DNA from: Flavobacterium sp. IMCC34852
GTDB lineage: Bacteria > Bacteroidota > Bacteroidia > Flavobacteriales > Flavobacteriaceae
Length of the DNA stretch: 64,000 nucleotides
NCBI RefSeq assembly: GCF_030643905.1
Contig: NZ_CP121446.1
Span: 682,001-746,000, forward strand
Direction of reading: 5' to 3'
Positions 43,857 to 52,870 of the stretch are shown in pieces (the first letter of the stretch is position 1; every line of letters begins with the position of its first letter). The notes below the pieces were generated by a model. It worked only from the letters and a program-made list of their open reading frames with translations. It had not been told where the DNA came from and searched no databases. Position numbers and translations under genes: made by a program.

Positions 43857-44441
43857 CTAATTGTTTTTGTTAAACTTATATTCTTTTAGGACGATTAAAA
43901 ATAATAAAATACCGGCAGCGGTTAGCATCCAACCTCCGGTATCCGGAATGGAATAGGCGCCAAAGTTTAGCAATTGTTTGTAACCAATAAGTGGTGGTTG
44001 ATAAGCCATTCCCGGTACTCTGATGGCGGCATTAGGGTCGAGGTTGTGTCCGTATTCATAATTCCAACGGTAGAAATCTACTGCAGCTAAGGCGATAAAA
44101 ACCACATAAGTGATTAGGAAAGCCAGCACTGCTTTTCTTTTGGCCACAAAAACTAATAAGATGGCGATTAGGGCAAAAGTGCCAAAGACATAAGGCAAAA
44201 CTTTGAACTCAAAAAAGTTTTCGGTGTGCAATGTGGCCATACCGATGTAGTGATTTAATCCGTTGATGATTTCCACGTCACCGCCTATTTTATTGGCATG
44301 TAATCTAAGTACGAGTCCTTCGGGGTACTGAGGTGCTTCGAGTTGGATTTGCCACATTGGGACAAATAACGCACCGAAAAATAAGAGTCCTGTGATGACC
44401 AGCAATACTTTTGACAAACTTGAAATTTTTATATTTTTCAT
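43857..44441 (-). CDS. Nos-cluster membrane protein, possible NosB counterpart
   Basis: 194 aa with four membrane segments. Conserved-looking residues are GLNHYIGMATLHTENFFEF in the first exported loop and YRWNYEYGHNLDP plus IRVPGMAYQPP in the second. Clade II nos clusters (for example Wolinella) place the membrane protein NosB after nosZ, and this gene has that position and topology. The name is inferred. A hairpin separates it from nosZ, so it may be expressed less. Confidence 0.75.
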   Translation of the reverse strand: MKNIKISSLSKVLLVITGLLFFGALFVPMWQIQLEAPQYPEGLVLRLHANKIGGDVEIINGLNHYIGMATLHTENFFEFKVLPYVFGTFALIAILLVFVAKRKAVLAFLITYVVFIALAAVDFYRWNYEYGHNLDPNAAIRVPGMAYQPPLIGYKQLLNFGAYSIPDTGGWMLTAAGILLFLIVLKEYKFNKNN

Positions 44442-44455
44442 TTTGTAGGAGAAAA

Positions 44456-44484
44456 AAAGGGAACAAATAAAATCTGTTCCCTTT
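44456..44484 (-). terminator. Hairpin after nosZ (terminator or attenuator)
   Basis: On the minus strand AAAGGGAACA / TGTTCCCTTT has a perfect 10-bp stem and a 9-base loop, followed by a T run, 9 bases after the nosZ stop. Partial read-through would give more NosZ than the assembly proteins. Confidence 0.85.
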
Positions 44485-44492
44485 GGTTAATT

Positions 44493-46472
44493 TTATTTGG
44501 TGGCCTTCGGCAAGTTGGTTCCCACGCTCCAAGAGAGCGGAACACTGCTTCCGGCCGGTGATACTCTGACATAGCCTTGCATTTCTTGGTGTAGCGCACT
44601 ACAGAAATCGGTACAATACATTGGCCAGATACCGGTTTTTTTCGGAACCCATTTTAAGGTTGCGGTTTCACCAGGCATGATTAACAACTCTCCGTTGTCG
44701 GCGCCTTTGATGGCAAATCCGTGTGGTACATCCCAGTCTTGTTCTAAGTTGGTTACGTGGAAATATACTTCATCACCTACTTTAATTCCTTCAATATTGT
44801 CCGGAGCAAAGTGAGAACGGATAGAAGTCATGTAAACATCTACGCGGTTTCCTTTGCGAGTGACTTTGGCTTCTTTTTCCCCTTTGGCCACAAATGGGTG
44901 GTTGTTGTCGGCAATTTTATAGAATTTCAACTGACCGTTGTTTCGGATTAAATCGGCCGGTGCGGCTTGGGCGTAGTGTGGCTCACCAATGGTTGGGAAG
45001 TCAAGTACTAATTCCATTTTATCTCCGCTGATATCAAATATTTGGGCAGATTGTGCTAACTCAGGACCGGTTGGTAAATAGCGGTCTTTTGTGATTTTGT
45101 TGTAAGCGATTAAGTATTTACCGAATGGTTTTTTACTGTCACCGCCGGGAATACACAAGTGACCTACAGAATAATATGTTGGTACTCTATCCAATACTTT
45201 CAAAGATTTGATATCCCATTTTACTACTTCAGAAGATACGAAGAAAGTGGTATAAGCATTTCCTCTACCGTCGAACTCGGTGTGTAATGGTCCTAAGCCC
45301 GGTTTTTGAACTTCACCGTGTAAAGCAGCTTCGTATTTAACTACATTGATTCCGCCGTAGTCACCTTCAAATTTTTTGTTTTTGATAGCACCCATTAATT
45401 TGTCAAAACTAAATACCGGAATCAAAGCAGCCAATTTACCTGAACCTACGATGTATTCTCCTGTTGGATCCACGTCACAACCGTGAGGTGATTTCGGGCA
45501 AGGAATCATATAACAAATGTCTTTTAAAGCAGCAGCATCTAAGACCAATACTTCGTTTTTGATTTCAGAAGTAGCAGTATGTGTTTTCTCATTCCATTTG
45601 TTGTGAGCGTATTTAACTGTTTGTTTTTTACCTTTTCCGGCTTTGATGTATTCTTCGGCTTTTTTCCAGTTTACGGCCATGATAAAATCTTTGTCGCGTT
45701 GAGAAGCATTTACTTCCAACAACGTATTGGCTTGTTCGGTGTTGTAGCAGGAGAAGAAGAACCAACCGTGTGATTTTCCTTTTCCGGCGTGAGAAAGGTC
45801 GAAGTTAACACCCGGCGTTACAATTTGGAACGCTAAGTCCATTTCCCCTTCTTTCCCCACTTTTACAAAACTGATGTGGCCTTTGAAGTTTTCTTTATAA
45901 GTATTGATAGCTACATCTCCGTTAGCATAATCGGCTGGTACACTAAAACGTGTTCCTGCTACTACATATTCGGTGTTTTCGGTAATGAACGGAGAAGAGT
46001 GATTTCCGCCACTGTTAGGCAGCTCGATTATTTCCGCAGTTTTGAAAGTTTTCAAATCGATACGAGCGATACGCGGCGTGTTATTGGCATTACCAAAAAC
46101 CCAACGACCATCTACTTCACCATTGGTTTGTGACATTTCGGTATGGTGTAAATCATCCCAAGGCACAAACCCATTGGAGGTATTTAACATGGGTTTGGTT
46201 TCCTCACTGTATCCCCAACCTTTTTCAGGGTCAACGGAGAACACCGGAATTACTCTGAACAATCTTCCACTTGGAAGACCGTAAACGCTCAGTTGTCCAC
46301 TGAAACCACCAGACACGAAGTTATAAAACTCATCATATTTTCCCGGAGCAACATAGGCTTTTTGAGCGGCGTCACCACTCACGGCATCTCCGGAGTTTTT
46401 TGGCTTACAAGAAGTGAACAAAGCACTCCCAAGAGCAATCGCAAAAATTGCTTTAACAAACTTATTTTTCAT
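44493..46472 (-). CDS. nosZ: Nitrous oxide reductase NosZ, clade II (lipoprotein-type signal)
   Basis: 659 aa. It reduces N2O to N2. The C-terminal cupredoxin domain carries the CuA site CTDFCSALHQEM near residue 625. The CuZ-binding propeller has DDLHHTEMS near 107, plus GNHSSPF, SHAGKGKSHGW, HGCDVDPTG, GPLHTEFD, VGHLCIPGG and GEPHYAQ. The signal has no twin-Arg motif, so export is Sec-type, as for clade II. FTSC at about residue 22 is a lipobox, suggesting a lipid-anchored enzyme. It lies 63 bases after a cytochrome c gene that may feed it electrons. No nosR is in the window. Confidence 0.97.
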   Translation of the reverse strand: MKNKFVKAIFAIALGSALFTSCKPKNSGDAVSGDAAQKAYVAPGKYDEFYNFVSGGFSGQLSVYGLPSGRLFRVIPVFSVDPEKGWGYSEETKPMLNTSNGFVPWDDLHHTEMSQTNGEVDGRWVFGNANNTPRIARIDLKTFKTAEIIELPNSGGNHSSPFITENTEYVVAGTRFSVPADYANGDVAINTYKENFKGHISFVKVGKEGEMDLAFQIVTPGVNFDLSHAGKGKSHGWFFFSCYNTEQANTLLEVNASQRDKDFIMAVNWKKAEEYIKAGKGKKQTVKYAHNKWNEKTHTATSEIKNEVLVLDAAALKDICYMIPCPKSPHGCDVDPTGEYIVGSGKLAALIPVFSFDKLMGAIKNKKFEGDYGGINVVKYEAALHGEVQKPGLGPLHTEFDGRGNAYTTFFVSSEVVKWDIKSLKVLDRVPTYYSVGHLCIPGGDSKKPFGKYLIAYNKITKDRYLPTGPELAQSAQIFDISGDKMELVLDFPTIGEPHYAQAAPADLIRNNGQLKFYKIADNNHPFVAKGEKEAKVTRKGNRVDVYMTSIRSHFAPDNIEGIKVGDEVYFHVTNLEQDWDVPHGFAIKGADNGELLIMPGETATLKWVPKKTGIWPMYCTDFCSALHQEMQGYVRVSPAGSSVPLSWSVGTNLPKATK

Positions 46473-46535
46473 TATAATTGATTTTAAATAAGATTGGTCA
46501 GCACTTTCGCGGGTTAACCAATCTCTGGTTTTGGT

Positions 46536-47018
46536 TTATTTTACACCGTCGTTTTTACGCATATATTCCAAGATGTGTCTGGCATCGTCGTCGCTAAGAC
46601 CTTGATTTGGCATACGAACCAAACAAATCTCTAATTGCGCTTGAACTTCAGGATCTTTGTCAATCATTGGGTCAGGATTAGTGATGAAGTTCATAATCCA
46701 TTCCGGTTTTCTTCTTTCGGTTACGCCTTTCCATCCCGGTCCGACTAATTTTTCATCGGTCATTTTGTGGCAAGAGGTACATTTTACTCCGGAAACTTCT
46801 TCGCCTTTAGTTGCCATGGCTTGGTCTAAAGCAGCGCCTAGTTCTACAGTTGTAAATTTACCTTCACCTCTTTTTGGGTCATAAGAAGATGGGTCAGTAG
46901 CCGTTGTTTCTGTTGCACTTGGGTCAGCCGCAGGATTATACTCTTCGGTTTCTTTTTCCTTTTTACCACAAGCGATTAACAGAGAAAAAGCAAGAGCAGT
47001 TAAAAATAATTTTTTCAT
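46536..47018 (-). CDS. Monoheme cytochrome c lipoprotein leading the nos operon
   Basis: 160 aa. Lipobox SLLIAC near residue 17, an acidic linker, then heme motif CTSCH near residue 80 and the axial Met in VRMPNQGLSDDDA. A C551/C552-type cytochrome c domain. Being first in the nos transcript, it is a good candidate for the electron donor to NosZ. Its promoter holds FNR-type site 6. Confidence 0.88.
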   Translation of the reverse strand: MKKLFLTALAFSLLIACGKKEKETEEYNPAADPSATETTATDPSSYDPKRGEGKFTTVELGAALDQAMATKGEEVSGVKCTSCHKMTDEKLVGPGWKGVTERRKPEWIMNFITNPDPMIDKDPEVQAQLEICLVRMPNQGLSDDDARHILEYMRKNDGVK

Positions 47019-47074
47019 GATTGGATGTATTAAAATTTCTTAAACAAATTTCGACATTAAACGATTGTTAATTT

Positions 47075-47090
47075 TATGATTAGAATCATA
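47075..47090 (-). promoter_or_regulatory. FNR-type inverted repeat upstream of the nos operon (site 6)
   Basis: TATGATTAGAATCATA is a perfect 6+4+6 inverted repeat. Its centre is 37.5 bases from the G of GAAATTTG (47052-47045, minus strand, a degenerate -7 element) and the cytochrome c start is at 47018. The rest of the 47091-47379 gap is AT-rich; two short frames there (13 and 18 codons) are not convincing genes. Confidence 0.75.
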
Positions 47091-47379
47091 GTTGGGGAGA
47101 AACTTTTTCCGACAACTTCGATTTATAAAATTAAGATTTCAAGAAAAAAAGGCGTTATACAATTATGGAAGATGTTTTTGTAATTCTTAGGTTTTTTCCT
47201 TATTGAAGCTAAGATTATGGAAAAACACCGGGCAACAGAAAATCTGCAGCAAGGCATTTTAACAAGCTTGTAAAGATGTGAGCAAAGGTTAGACACGATT
47301 AATACGCATAGAGGAGAAATAAAATTGCTATCAAAAAAATGTTCTAATAAATACTATCTTTACTATTCAATTTACCATC

Positions 47380-48345
47380 ATGCCTAACCAAGATATTAAG
47401 ATTCTCCATATCGACAGCAATCATCCTTTATTGTGGGAACAATTGGAGCAAGCCGGTTTTCAGAATGAAGCCGATTTTTCTTCTTCTAAAACTGAAATAG
47501 AAGCCAAAATTCATAACTATCACGGTGTGGTTATTCGCAGTCGGTTTAAAATTGACAAAGATTTTTTAGACAAAGCCACGAATCTGAAATTCATTGCCAG
47601 AGTTGGTGCCGGATTGGAAAGCATTGATTGTGAGTATGCTGAGACCAAAGGCATTCATCTTATCGCTGCTCCTGAAGGGAATCGGAATGCGGTTGGGGAA
47701 CATGCTTTGGGCATGCTTTTATCTATAATGAACAAACTGAATCGCGCTGATAGATTAGTGCGTGAAGGCAAATGGATAAGAGAAGGCAATCGAGGGTATG
47801 AGTTAGAAGGCAAAACGGTGGGACTTATCGGTTATGGCAATATGGGAAAAGCATTTGCCAAAAAATTACGCGGATTTGATGTAACCGTTTTGTGTTATGA
47901 TATTCTTCCTAATGTGGGCGATGCCAATGCGAAGCAAGTTTCCCTTACCGAATTACAAGCCCAAGCCGATGTGTTGAGTTTGCACATTCCGTGGACGCCC
48001 GAAACGGATAAAATGGTTACTACTGAATTTATCAATGCTTTTGCTAAGCCGTTTTGGTTTGTCAATACTTCCCGTGGGAAAAATGTAGTAACTGATGATT
48101 TGGTTGCTGCTTTGGAATCGGGTAAAATTCTTGGCGCCGGATTGGATGTTTTGGAATATGAAAAATTGTCTTTTGAAAATCTTTTTATCGATAGCGAAAA
48201 ACCCAAAGCTTTTGAGTATTTACTCCAAGCAGAGAATGTTTTATTAACGCCACATATCGCCGGTTGGACGTTTGAAAGCCATGAAAAATTGGCACAGACT
48301 ATCGTGGATAAAATTGTTCAATTACGAATTACAAATTGTTTTTGA
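47380..48345 (+). CDS. D-2-hydroxyacid dehydrogenase (phosphoglycerate dehydrogenase-like)
   Basis: 321 aa. The substrate-binding loop RVGAGLESID near residue 85, NAD-binding GLIGYGNMGKA near 149, catalytic Arg in VNTSRGKNVV near 230, Glu region and TPHIAGWT His near 292 make a complete D-isomer 2-hydroxyacid dehydrogenase. It most resembles SerA (3-phosphoglycerate to 3-phosphohydroxypyruvate) but lacks the C-terminal ACT domain, as in short SerA forms. The exact substrate is not certain. Confidence 0.85.
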   Translation: MPNQDIKILHIDSNHPLLWEQLEQAGFQNEADFSSSKTEIEAKIHNYHGVVIRSRFKIDKDFLDKATNLKFIARVGAGLESIDCEYAETKGIHLIAAPEGNRNAVGEHALGMLLSIMNKLNRADRLVREGKWIREGNRGYELEGKTVGLIGYGNMGKAFAKKLRGFDVTVLCYDILPNVGDANAKQVSLTELQAQADVLSLHIPWTPETDKMVTTEFINAFAKPFWFVNTSRGKNVVTDDLVAALESGKILGAGLDVLEYEKLSFENLFIDSEKPKAFEYLLQAENVLLTPHIAGWTFESHEKLAQTIVDKIVQLRITNCF

Positions 48346-48368
48346 ATATGAACTAAACCCTTTTGATT

Positions 48369-48770
48369 ATGAATAAAGTGAGTTATTATTTAGTGGTAAT
48401 TGTGGGAATCCTAACTTTCCTTCAGTTTTTTCCTCATGCGTTTATGGGCATGCCCGCGGTTTTAGAACACATTAAAAAAGGAGAAATTCAGCCGGTTGCG
48501 GCACAAGGCATGCAGATGATTTGGCTGTATTCTTCGATTATGATGTTGCTGTCGAGTATTTGGTTGTTCTTTTTGGCTAAACCCATAAAAGAAGGCAAAC
48601 ATGTTGCGCGTTTGCAGGTATTGTATATGAGTATCGGATTATTGGCTTTCGGTTTGGGATGTAGTTATATTGCTCAAGACGTATTCAATCATTTGTTTTT
48701 CTTTACTATTGAAGGTATCTTGCTTTTGTTAGCGGTAACGGTATTTTATAAAAGGGAAGCACAACCATAA
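48369..48770 (+). CDS. Four-helix membrane protein, hypothetical
   Basis: About 133 aa from the ATG giving MNKVSYYLV. Four membrane segments with short loops and no known family motif beyond conserved-looking FFPHAFMGMP and GLGCSYIAQD. It lies 23 bases after the dehydrogenase gene and may be read through from it. Confidence 0.7.
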   Translation: MNKVSYYLVVIVGILTFLQFFPHAFMGMPAVLEHIKKGEIQPVAAQGMQMIWLYSSIMMLLSSIWLFFLAKPIKEGKHVARLQVLYMSIGLLAFGLGCSYIAQDVFNHLFFFTIEGILLLLAVTVFYKREAQP

Positions 48771-48848
48771 TACTTTTTCACGAGGCTTTGTTTTTTATAA
48801 GAATTTTATATATTAGCCTATCTTAACAAAAACCAATAAAATAGTATT

Positions 48849-49187
48849 ATGGATTCACAGAAAGTAGACTTGTTTATGATGATTAACGCCAAGTATTTTG
48901 AAAGTCATCATTTAAACGCTGTTAGAGAAAAATTATTAAGCCTTGACGAAAGTAAATGGGGATTGGTAGTTACACTTCAGTTTAAAGAGCCAAGCACTTC
49001 ATTGATTGTATCGTTAATGGGTGGCCAATTAGGAATTGACCGCTTTATGATTGGAGATACCGGAATGGGAGTTGGAAAGCTATTAACCTGTGGTGGCTTT
49101 GGTGTTTGGGCTATTATTGATTGGTTTTTAATCATGGGCGCGACTCGTGAAAAGAACATGGAAACTTTCCAAAACACCTTCTATTAA
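48849..49187 (+). CDS. TM2 domain membrane protein
   Basis: 112 aa. The TM2 pattern is present: GGQLGIDRFMIGDTGMGVGKLL, then GGFGVWAIIDWFLIMGATRE, giving two membrane segments with a DRF-like turn. Function of TM2 proteins in bacteria is unclear. First of four closely spaced genes that end with an M48 peptidase. Confidence 0.85.
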   Translation: MDSQKVDLFMMINAKYFESHHLNAVREKLLSLDESKWGLVVTLQFKEPSTSLIVSLMGGQLGIDRFMIGDTGMGVGKLLTCGGFGVWAIIDWFLIMGATREKNMETFQNTFY

Positions 49188-49190
49188 TAA

Positions 49191-49598
49191 ATGACGCGAA
49201 AGAAGTTATATTCCTTGTTACTCATCGCTTGTTTAGCAGGGTTTATTTACCTTTTTTTAAATCATTTTTTTAACACCGGAACAAAGAACATCAGTTTATG
49301 TCCCATCAAAAATGTGACCGGTTATGCTTGTCCGTCTTGTGGCACTACTAGGGCTGTAACTTTGATTTCGGAAGGCAGAATAATCGACTCATTGAGGCTG
49401 AATCCTTTTGGAATAATTGTTGCGGTCATCATGACTGTTTTCCCGATTTGGGTTTTGACCGATATTGTTTTAAAAAAAGAAACCTTTTTTTTAGCTTACA
49501 AAAGAGCAGAAGCTATTATGAGAAAGCCATGGATTGCCATTGTTTTAATTCTGTTAGTGTTGCTCAATTGGATTTGGAACTTATATAAAAATCTATGA
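49191..49598 (+). CDS. DUF2752 membrane protein
   Basis: 135 aa. The DUF2752 signature CPIKNVTGYACPSCGTTRA spans residues 36-54, with Cys pairs beside a membrane segment and RLNPFG after. Three membrane segments. It is 3 bases after the TM2 gene and overlaps the next by 4, so they are co-translated. Function unknown. Confidence 0.85.
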   Translation: MTRKKLYSLLLIACLAGFIYLFLNHFFNTGTKNISLCPIKNVTGYACPSCGTTRAVTLISEGRIIDSLRLNPFGIIVAVIMTVFPIWVLTDIVLKKETFFLAYKRAEAIMRKPWIAIVLILLVLLNWIWNLYKNL

Positions 49599-50026
49599 TA
49601 CAAGAAACCACTTTTGTCTACAAACCCGGTGAACACGAATGCGAAAAGTCATCCAATAGTTATTTGATGTCCTTGGTAGCCTTGATTGCCGGATTGCCTT
49701 TACCGATTATTAACTTGTTGGCCACTTTCTTTTTCTTTTTGGCCAATAGAAAAGGGACTTACTTTGTACGATGGCATTGTACACAAGCTTTGTTGTCACA
49801 GTTAGCTTTATTGGGAATTAACAGCGCCAGCTTTTGGTGGACGGTTTCCATTTTGTTCTCGGATGAAAAAGTGAGCAATGAATATTTCGCTTACATTTTT
49901 ACGGTAATTATATTCAACGTATTTGAAATTTTTTCTACCATTTATGCCGCTGTACAAACCCGAAAAGGGAAACATGTACAGTTTTTATTTTTCGGTAATG
50001 TTACTAACTTAATCTGTAAACCATAA
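49595..50026 (+). CDS. DUF4870-like membrane protein
   Basis: 143 aa with three to four membrane segments. The RKGTYFVRWHCTQALLSQ element resembles the FVR.H..QAL helix of DUF4870/Tic20-like proteins. It overlaps both neighbours by one to four bases. Function unknown. Confidence 0.7.
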   Translation: MIQETTFVYKPGEHECEKSSNSYLMSLVALIAGLPLPIINLLATFFFFLANRKGTYFVRWHCTQALLSQLALLGINSASFWWTVSILFSDEKVSNEYFAYIFTVIIFNVFEIFSTIYAAVQTRKGKHVQFLFFGNVTNLICKP

Positions 50027-50823
50027 TGATACAAAGAACCATTTTTCAGGGATTGATTATAGTAATGACCTTTGGCGCTGTCTGGTTTGGTTTTTCCCAA
50101 TTGGATTTCATGAAATTTTTCAAAGTAGAGGCAAGAACCCATGAACTTGAAAATGAATTGGGCGAAATGATTTGGGATGAAATCTCCAGAACTGAAGACC
50201 TTGTCAGCAACGATACGCTTACCAAAACATTAGACAGTTTGATTAATCCGATTTGTAAAGCCAATGGCATAGAACGCGATTCTTTAAAAGTACATATCAT
50301 AATTAAAGATGAAATTAATGCTTTTGCTTTGCCCAATAATCACTTGGTTGTTTACACCGGATTGATAGAAGATTGTAAAAGACAAGAAGCTTTGCAAGGT
50401 GTTTTGGGACACGAAATTGCCCATATCGAGAAAAATCACGTGATGAAAAAATTGTCCAAAGAGTTAGGATATAGTGTTTTAATTCAGGCGACCGGTAATG
50501 GTGGCGGCAGATTGGCGAGAGAGGTTTTACAATCGTTGACTTCTTCAGCCTACGACAGAACATTAGAGAAAGAAGCTGATATTACCAGTGTTGATTATTT
50601 GATAGCCGCCAAAATAGATCCAAAACCTATGGCCGATTTTATGTACCAAATGGCTCAGGACAGCAATATGAGTGATGCCATGTATTGGATTTCCGATCAC
50701 CCGGAATCAGAAGAACGAGCCCAATATATTTTAGAGTATATCAAAGGCAAAAAACTAAAAAGTAAAGCCACACTTTCGGATAAAGACTGGAAAGCTTTTC
50801 AGGATAGAATTAAGGAAGAATAG
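50026..50823 (+). CDS. M48 family metallopeptidase
   Basis: 265 aa. One N-terminal membrane segment, then the zinc motif HEIAHIEKNH near residue 129 and LEKEADITSVDYL near 186 supplying the third ligand Glu. Relatives are HtpX/BepA-like quality-control proteases. The final gene of the TM2-DUF2752-DUF4870 set, which suggests that it processes or checks membrane proteins. Followed at once by a strong terminator. Confidence 0.9.
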   Translation: MIQRTIFQGLIIVMTFGAVWFGFSQLDFMKFFKVEARTHELENELGEMIWDEISRTEDLVSNDTLTKTLDSLINPICKANGIERDSLKVHIIIKDEINAFALPNNHLVVYTGLIEDCKRQEALQGVLGHEIAHIEKNHVMKKLSKELGYSVLIQATGNGGGRLAREVLQSLTSSAYDRTLEKEADITSVDYLIAAKIDPKPMADFMYQMAQDSNMSDAMYWISDHPESEERAQYILEYIKGKKLKSKATLSDKDWKAFQDRIKEE

Positions 50824-50859
50824 ACAAAAAAGGCAACTCATTGAGTTGCCTTTTTTGTC
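50823..50859. terminator. Bidirectional intrinsic terminator
   Basis: GACAAAAAAGGCAACTCA and its exact complement flank a one-base loop, giving an 18-bp perfect stem with A and T runs between the convergent M48 and olsF genes. Confidence 0.95.
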
Positions 50860-52676
50860 TATTTATAATTCTTTTCTTTTCGTTCGAGTTCGGCTTGGAA
50901 TTCTTCCATCACCGGTTTTACCGTGCTTTCCGGTAAATCGGCGATTCTGATGTACATCAAACCATCGACAGCGTTATTAAATAACGGATCAACATTAAAC
51001 GCTACTACGCGTGCATTTTGTTTGATGTATTTTTTGATTAAAACAGGAAGTCTCAAACTGCCCGGTTCTACTTCGTCTATAATTTTATCGAATTTATTTA
51101 AATCGGCTTCCGTTTCATTGAAAACGAAATCTTTATCGGCATCTTTTAGTTTTACTTTGAATTCTTTTTTCGGGTGAATGTATTGTGCCACATACGGATC
51201 GTAATAATGCGACTTCATAAATTCTATCATCAACGATTTAGAGAATTCTGTAAATTGGTTACTGATGCTCACGCCGCCAATCAAATATTTATGTTCCGGA
51301 TAACGCAAAGTGGTATGCACAATGCCTTTCCAAAGCAAGAATAAAGGCATTGGTTTTTGTTGGTATTCATTCACAATAAACGCTCTTCCCATTTCTATGG
51401 ATTGCGACATCATGCCATACAATTCGGGTTCAAAACGGAATAAATCCTGCAAATAAAAACCTTCTATACCGTATTTAGGAAAAATCTCCGCGCCCAATCC
51501 CATGCGGTAAGCACCGGCAATTTGTTGGTTTTCATCGTCCCAAAGAAACATATGATGGTAATAATTGTCGTATTGGTCTAAGTCGATAGACTCGTTGGTT
51601 CCTTCGCCAACGGCTCTAAAGGTAATTTCGCGCAAACGACCTATTTCGTGTAAAATATTCGGAATCTTATCGGCAGTCACCAAAAAGACAATGTAGTTTT
51701 TACTTTGCAACAAGCGGTAATCACCCTCTTTCAACACTTCTACTTCTTCTAAAATTTTGTCGTGGTTGGCCGGTTTTACAATTTGTTTCGGACTCTTAGG
51801 GGTTTTTAAATTCAAGTTGAGGTTCAGGTTTTGCGAACTCAATAATTTGGATTCTTCGTTGAAAGAATTGGCCAACATATAAGTCTTACGACGCAAAAAC
51901 TCCGAGTATTCTTCTATGGTTTTGTGTTCGTTTTGTTCGGCTACTGAAATGGGTTTCCCGATACGCACTTTAATTACTCGGTCTTTTTGGGTCAACAATT
52001 CCGAAGGCAATTTCGCAGTGCGAAGCGTTGGGTTGATTTTTGATAAAAAGTAAAAAAAGCGACTATTTTTGGCGTGAAAATAAATCGGAACCACCGGGAC
52101 TTGGGCTTTACGGATTACTTTAATGGCGCCTTCTTCCCAGGCTTTGTCTACTACCAATTGGCCGTCTTTATAAGTGGATACTTCTCCGGCGGGAAACATG
52201 CCCAAAGGTTTGCCGTCACTCAAATGGCGTAAAGTTTCTTTAATTCCGATCACACTCGATTTGGCATCTTTGTGATTCTCAAAAGGATTGACCGGCATGA
52301 TGTATGGTTTCATCGGTTCGATGCGATGCAACAGGAAATTGGCGATGATTTTGAAATTCGGTTCTCTTTCGAGCATTAATTTCAATAATAAAATACCGTC
52401 AATCCCACCAAGCGGATGGTTGGAAATGGTAATATAAGCGCCATCTTTGGGTAATCGTTTTAAATCGTCTTCCGGAATTTCAAATTTAATTTGAAACTCA
52501 TCCAAAATCGCATTCAGGAATTCTACTTCGCTCAAATGTTTGTTGCGGTCGTAGATTTTGTTTAAGGTTGAAATCTTTAAAGCTTTCATTAATAGCCAGC
52601 CGCAAAAAGTACCGAAAACCCCGTATTTATCAGCATTTATTGCTTTTGCAACTTCTTTAGCAGTAACTAAACCCAT
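50859..52676 (-). CDS. olsF: Bifunctional aminolipid acyltransferase OlsF
   Basis: About 605 aa from the ATG giving MGLVTAKEVA; a TTG ten codons upstream is in frame. The N-terminal half is a PlsC-type O-acyltransferase with NHPLGGIDG near residue 88 (HX4D) and MFPAGEVS near 165. The C-terminal half is a GNAT-like OlsB-type N-acyltransferase (RLREITFRAVGEG, YDNYYHHMFLWD, SIEMGRAFI). This fusion is the OlsF type described in Serratia and Flavobacterium johnsoniae, which makes ornithine-type (or glycine) lipids in the membrane. Assigned by domain order. Confidence 0.85.
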   Translation of the reverse strand: MGLVTAKEVAKAINADKYGVFGTFCGWLLMKALKISTLNKIYDRNKHLSEVEFLNAILDEFQIKFEIPEDDLKRLPKDGAYITISNHPLGGIDGILLLKLMLEREPNFKIIANFLLHRIEPMKPYIMPVNPFENHKDAKSSVIGIKETLRHLSDGKPLGMFPAGEVSTYKDGQLVVDKAWEEGAIKVIRKAQVPVVPIYFHAKNSRFFYFLSKINPTLRTAKLPSELLTQKDRVIKVRIGKPISVAEQNEHKTIEEYSEFLRRKTYMLANSFNEESKLLSSQNLNLNLNLKTPKSPKQIVKPANHDKILEEVEVLKEGDYRLLQSKNYIVFLVTADKIPNILHEIGRLREITFRAVGEGTNESIDLDQYDNYYHHMFLWDDENQQIAGAYRMGLGAEIFPKYGIEGFYLQDLFRFEPELYGMMSQSIEMGRAFIVNEYQQKPMPLFLLWKGIVHTTLRYPEHKYLIGGVSISNQFTEFSKSLMIEFMKSHYYDPYVAQYIHPKKEFKVKLKDADKDFVFNETEADLNKFDKIIDEVEPGSLRLPVLIKKYIKQNARVVAFNVDPLFNNAVDGLMYIRIADLPESTVKPVMEEFQAELERKEKNYK

Positions 52677-52810
52677 GTATACCGTTCGTTTTTGAGTAAG
52701 AAACAAAGATAGTAATTCTACTCAAATAGCCTTGAGAAAATGTGGAAAACACCGTTGAAACTTTAATTTTTTATTAAGGTTTTTGGGTTTCAAATGTTTG
52801 GGTTTTTACC

Positions 52811-52818
52811 TATTTTTG
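52811..52818 (+). promoter_or_regulatory. -7 promoter element for the exonuclease III gene
   Basis: TATTTTTG fits TAnnTTTG, 52 bases before the start codon, with a TTTG about 25 bases upstream as a possible -33 element. Confidence 0.45.
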
Positions 52819-52870
52819 ACCCAAGGCCATTCGGTCGAAGTAACGGAGTTAAAAACTAATGTAAAGCTTA

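Noticed and set aside
47166..47275. Short coding frames of 13 and 18 codons between the nos operon and the dehydrogenase gene
   Set aside because: Too short, no start context, no motif.
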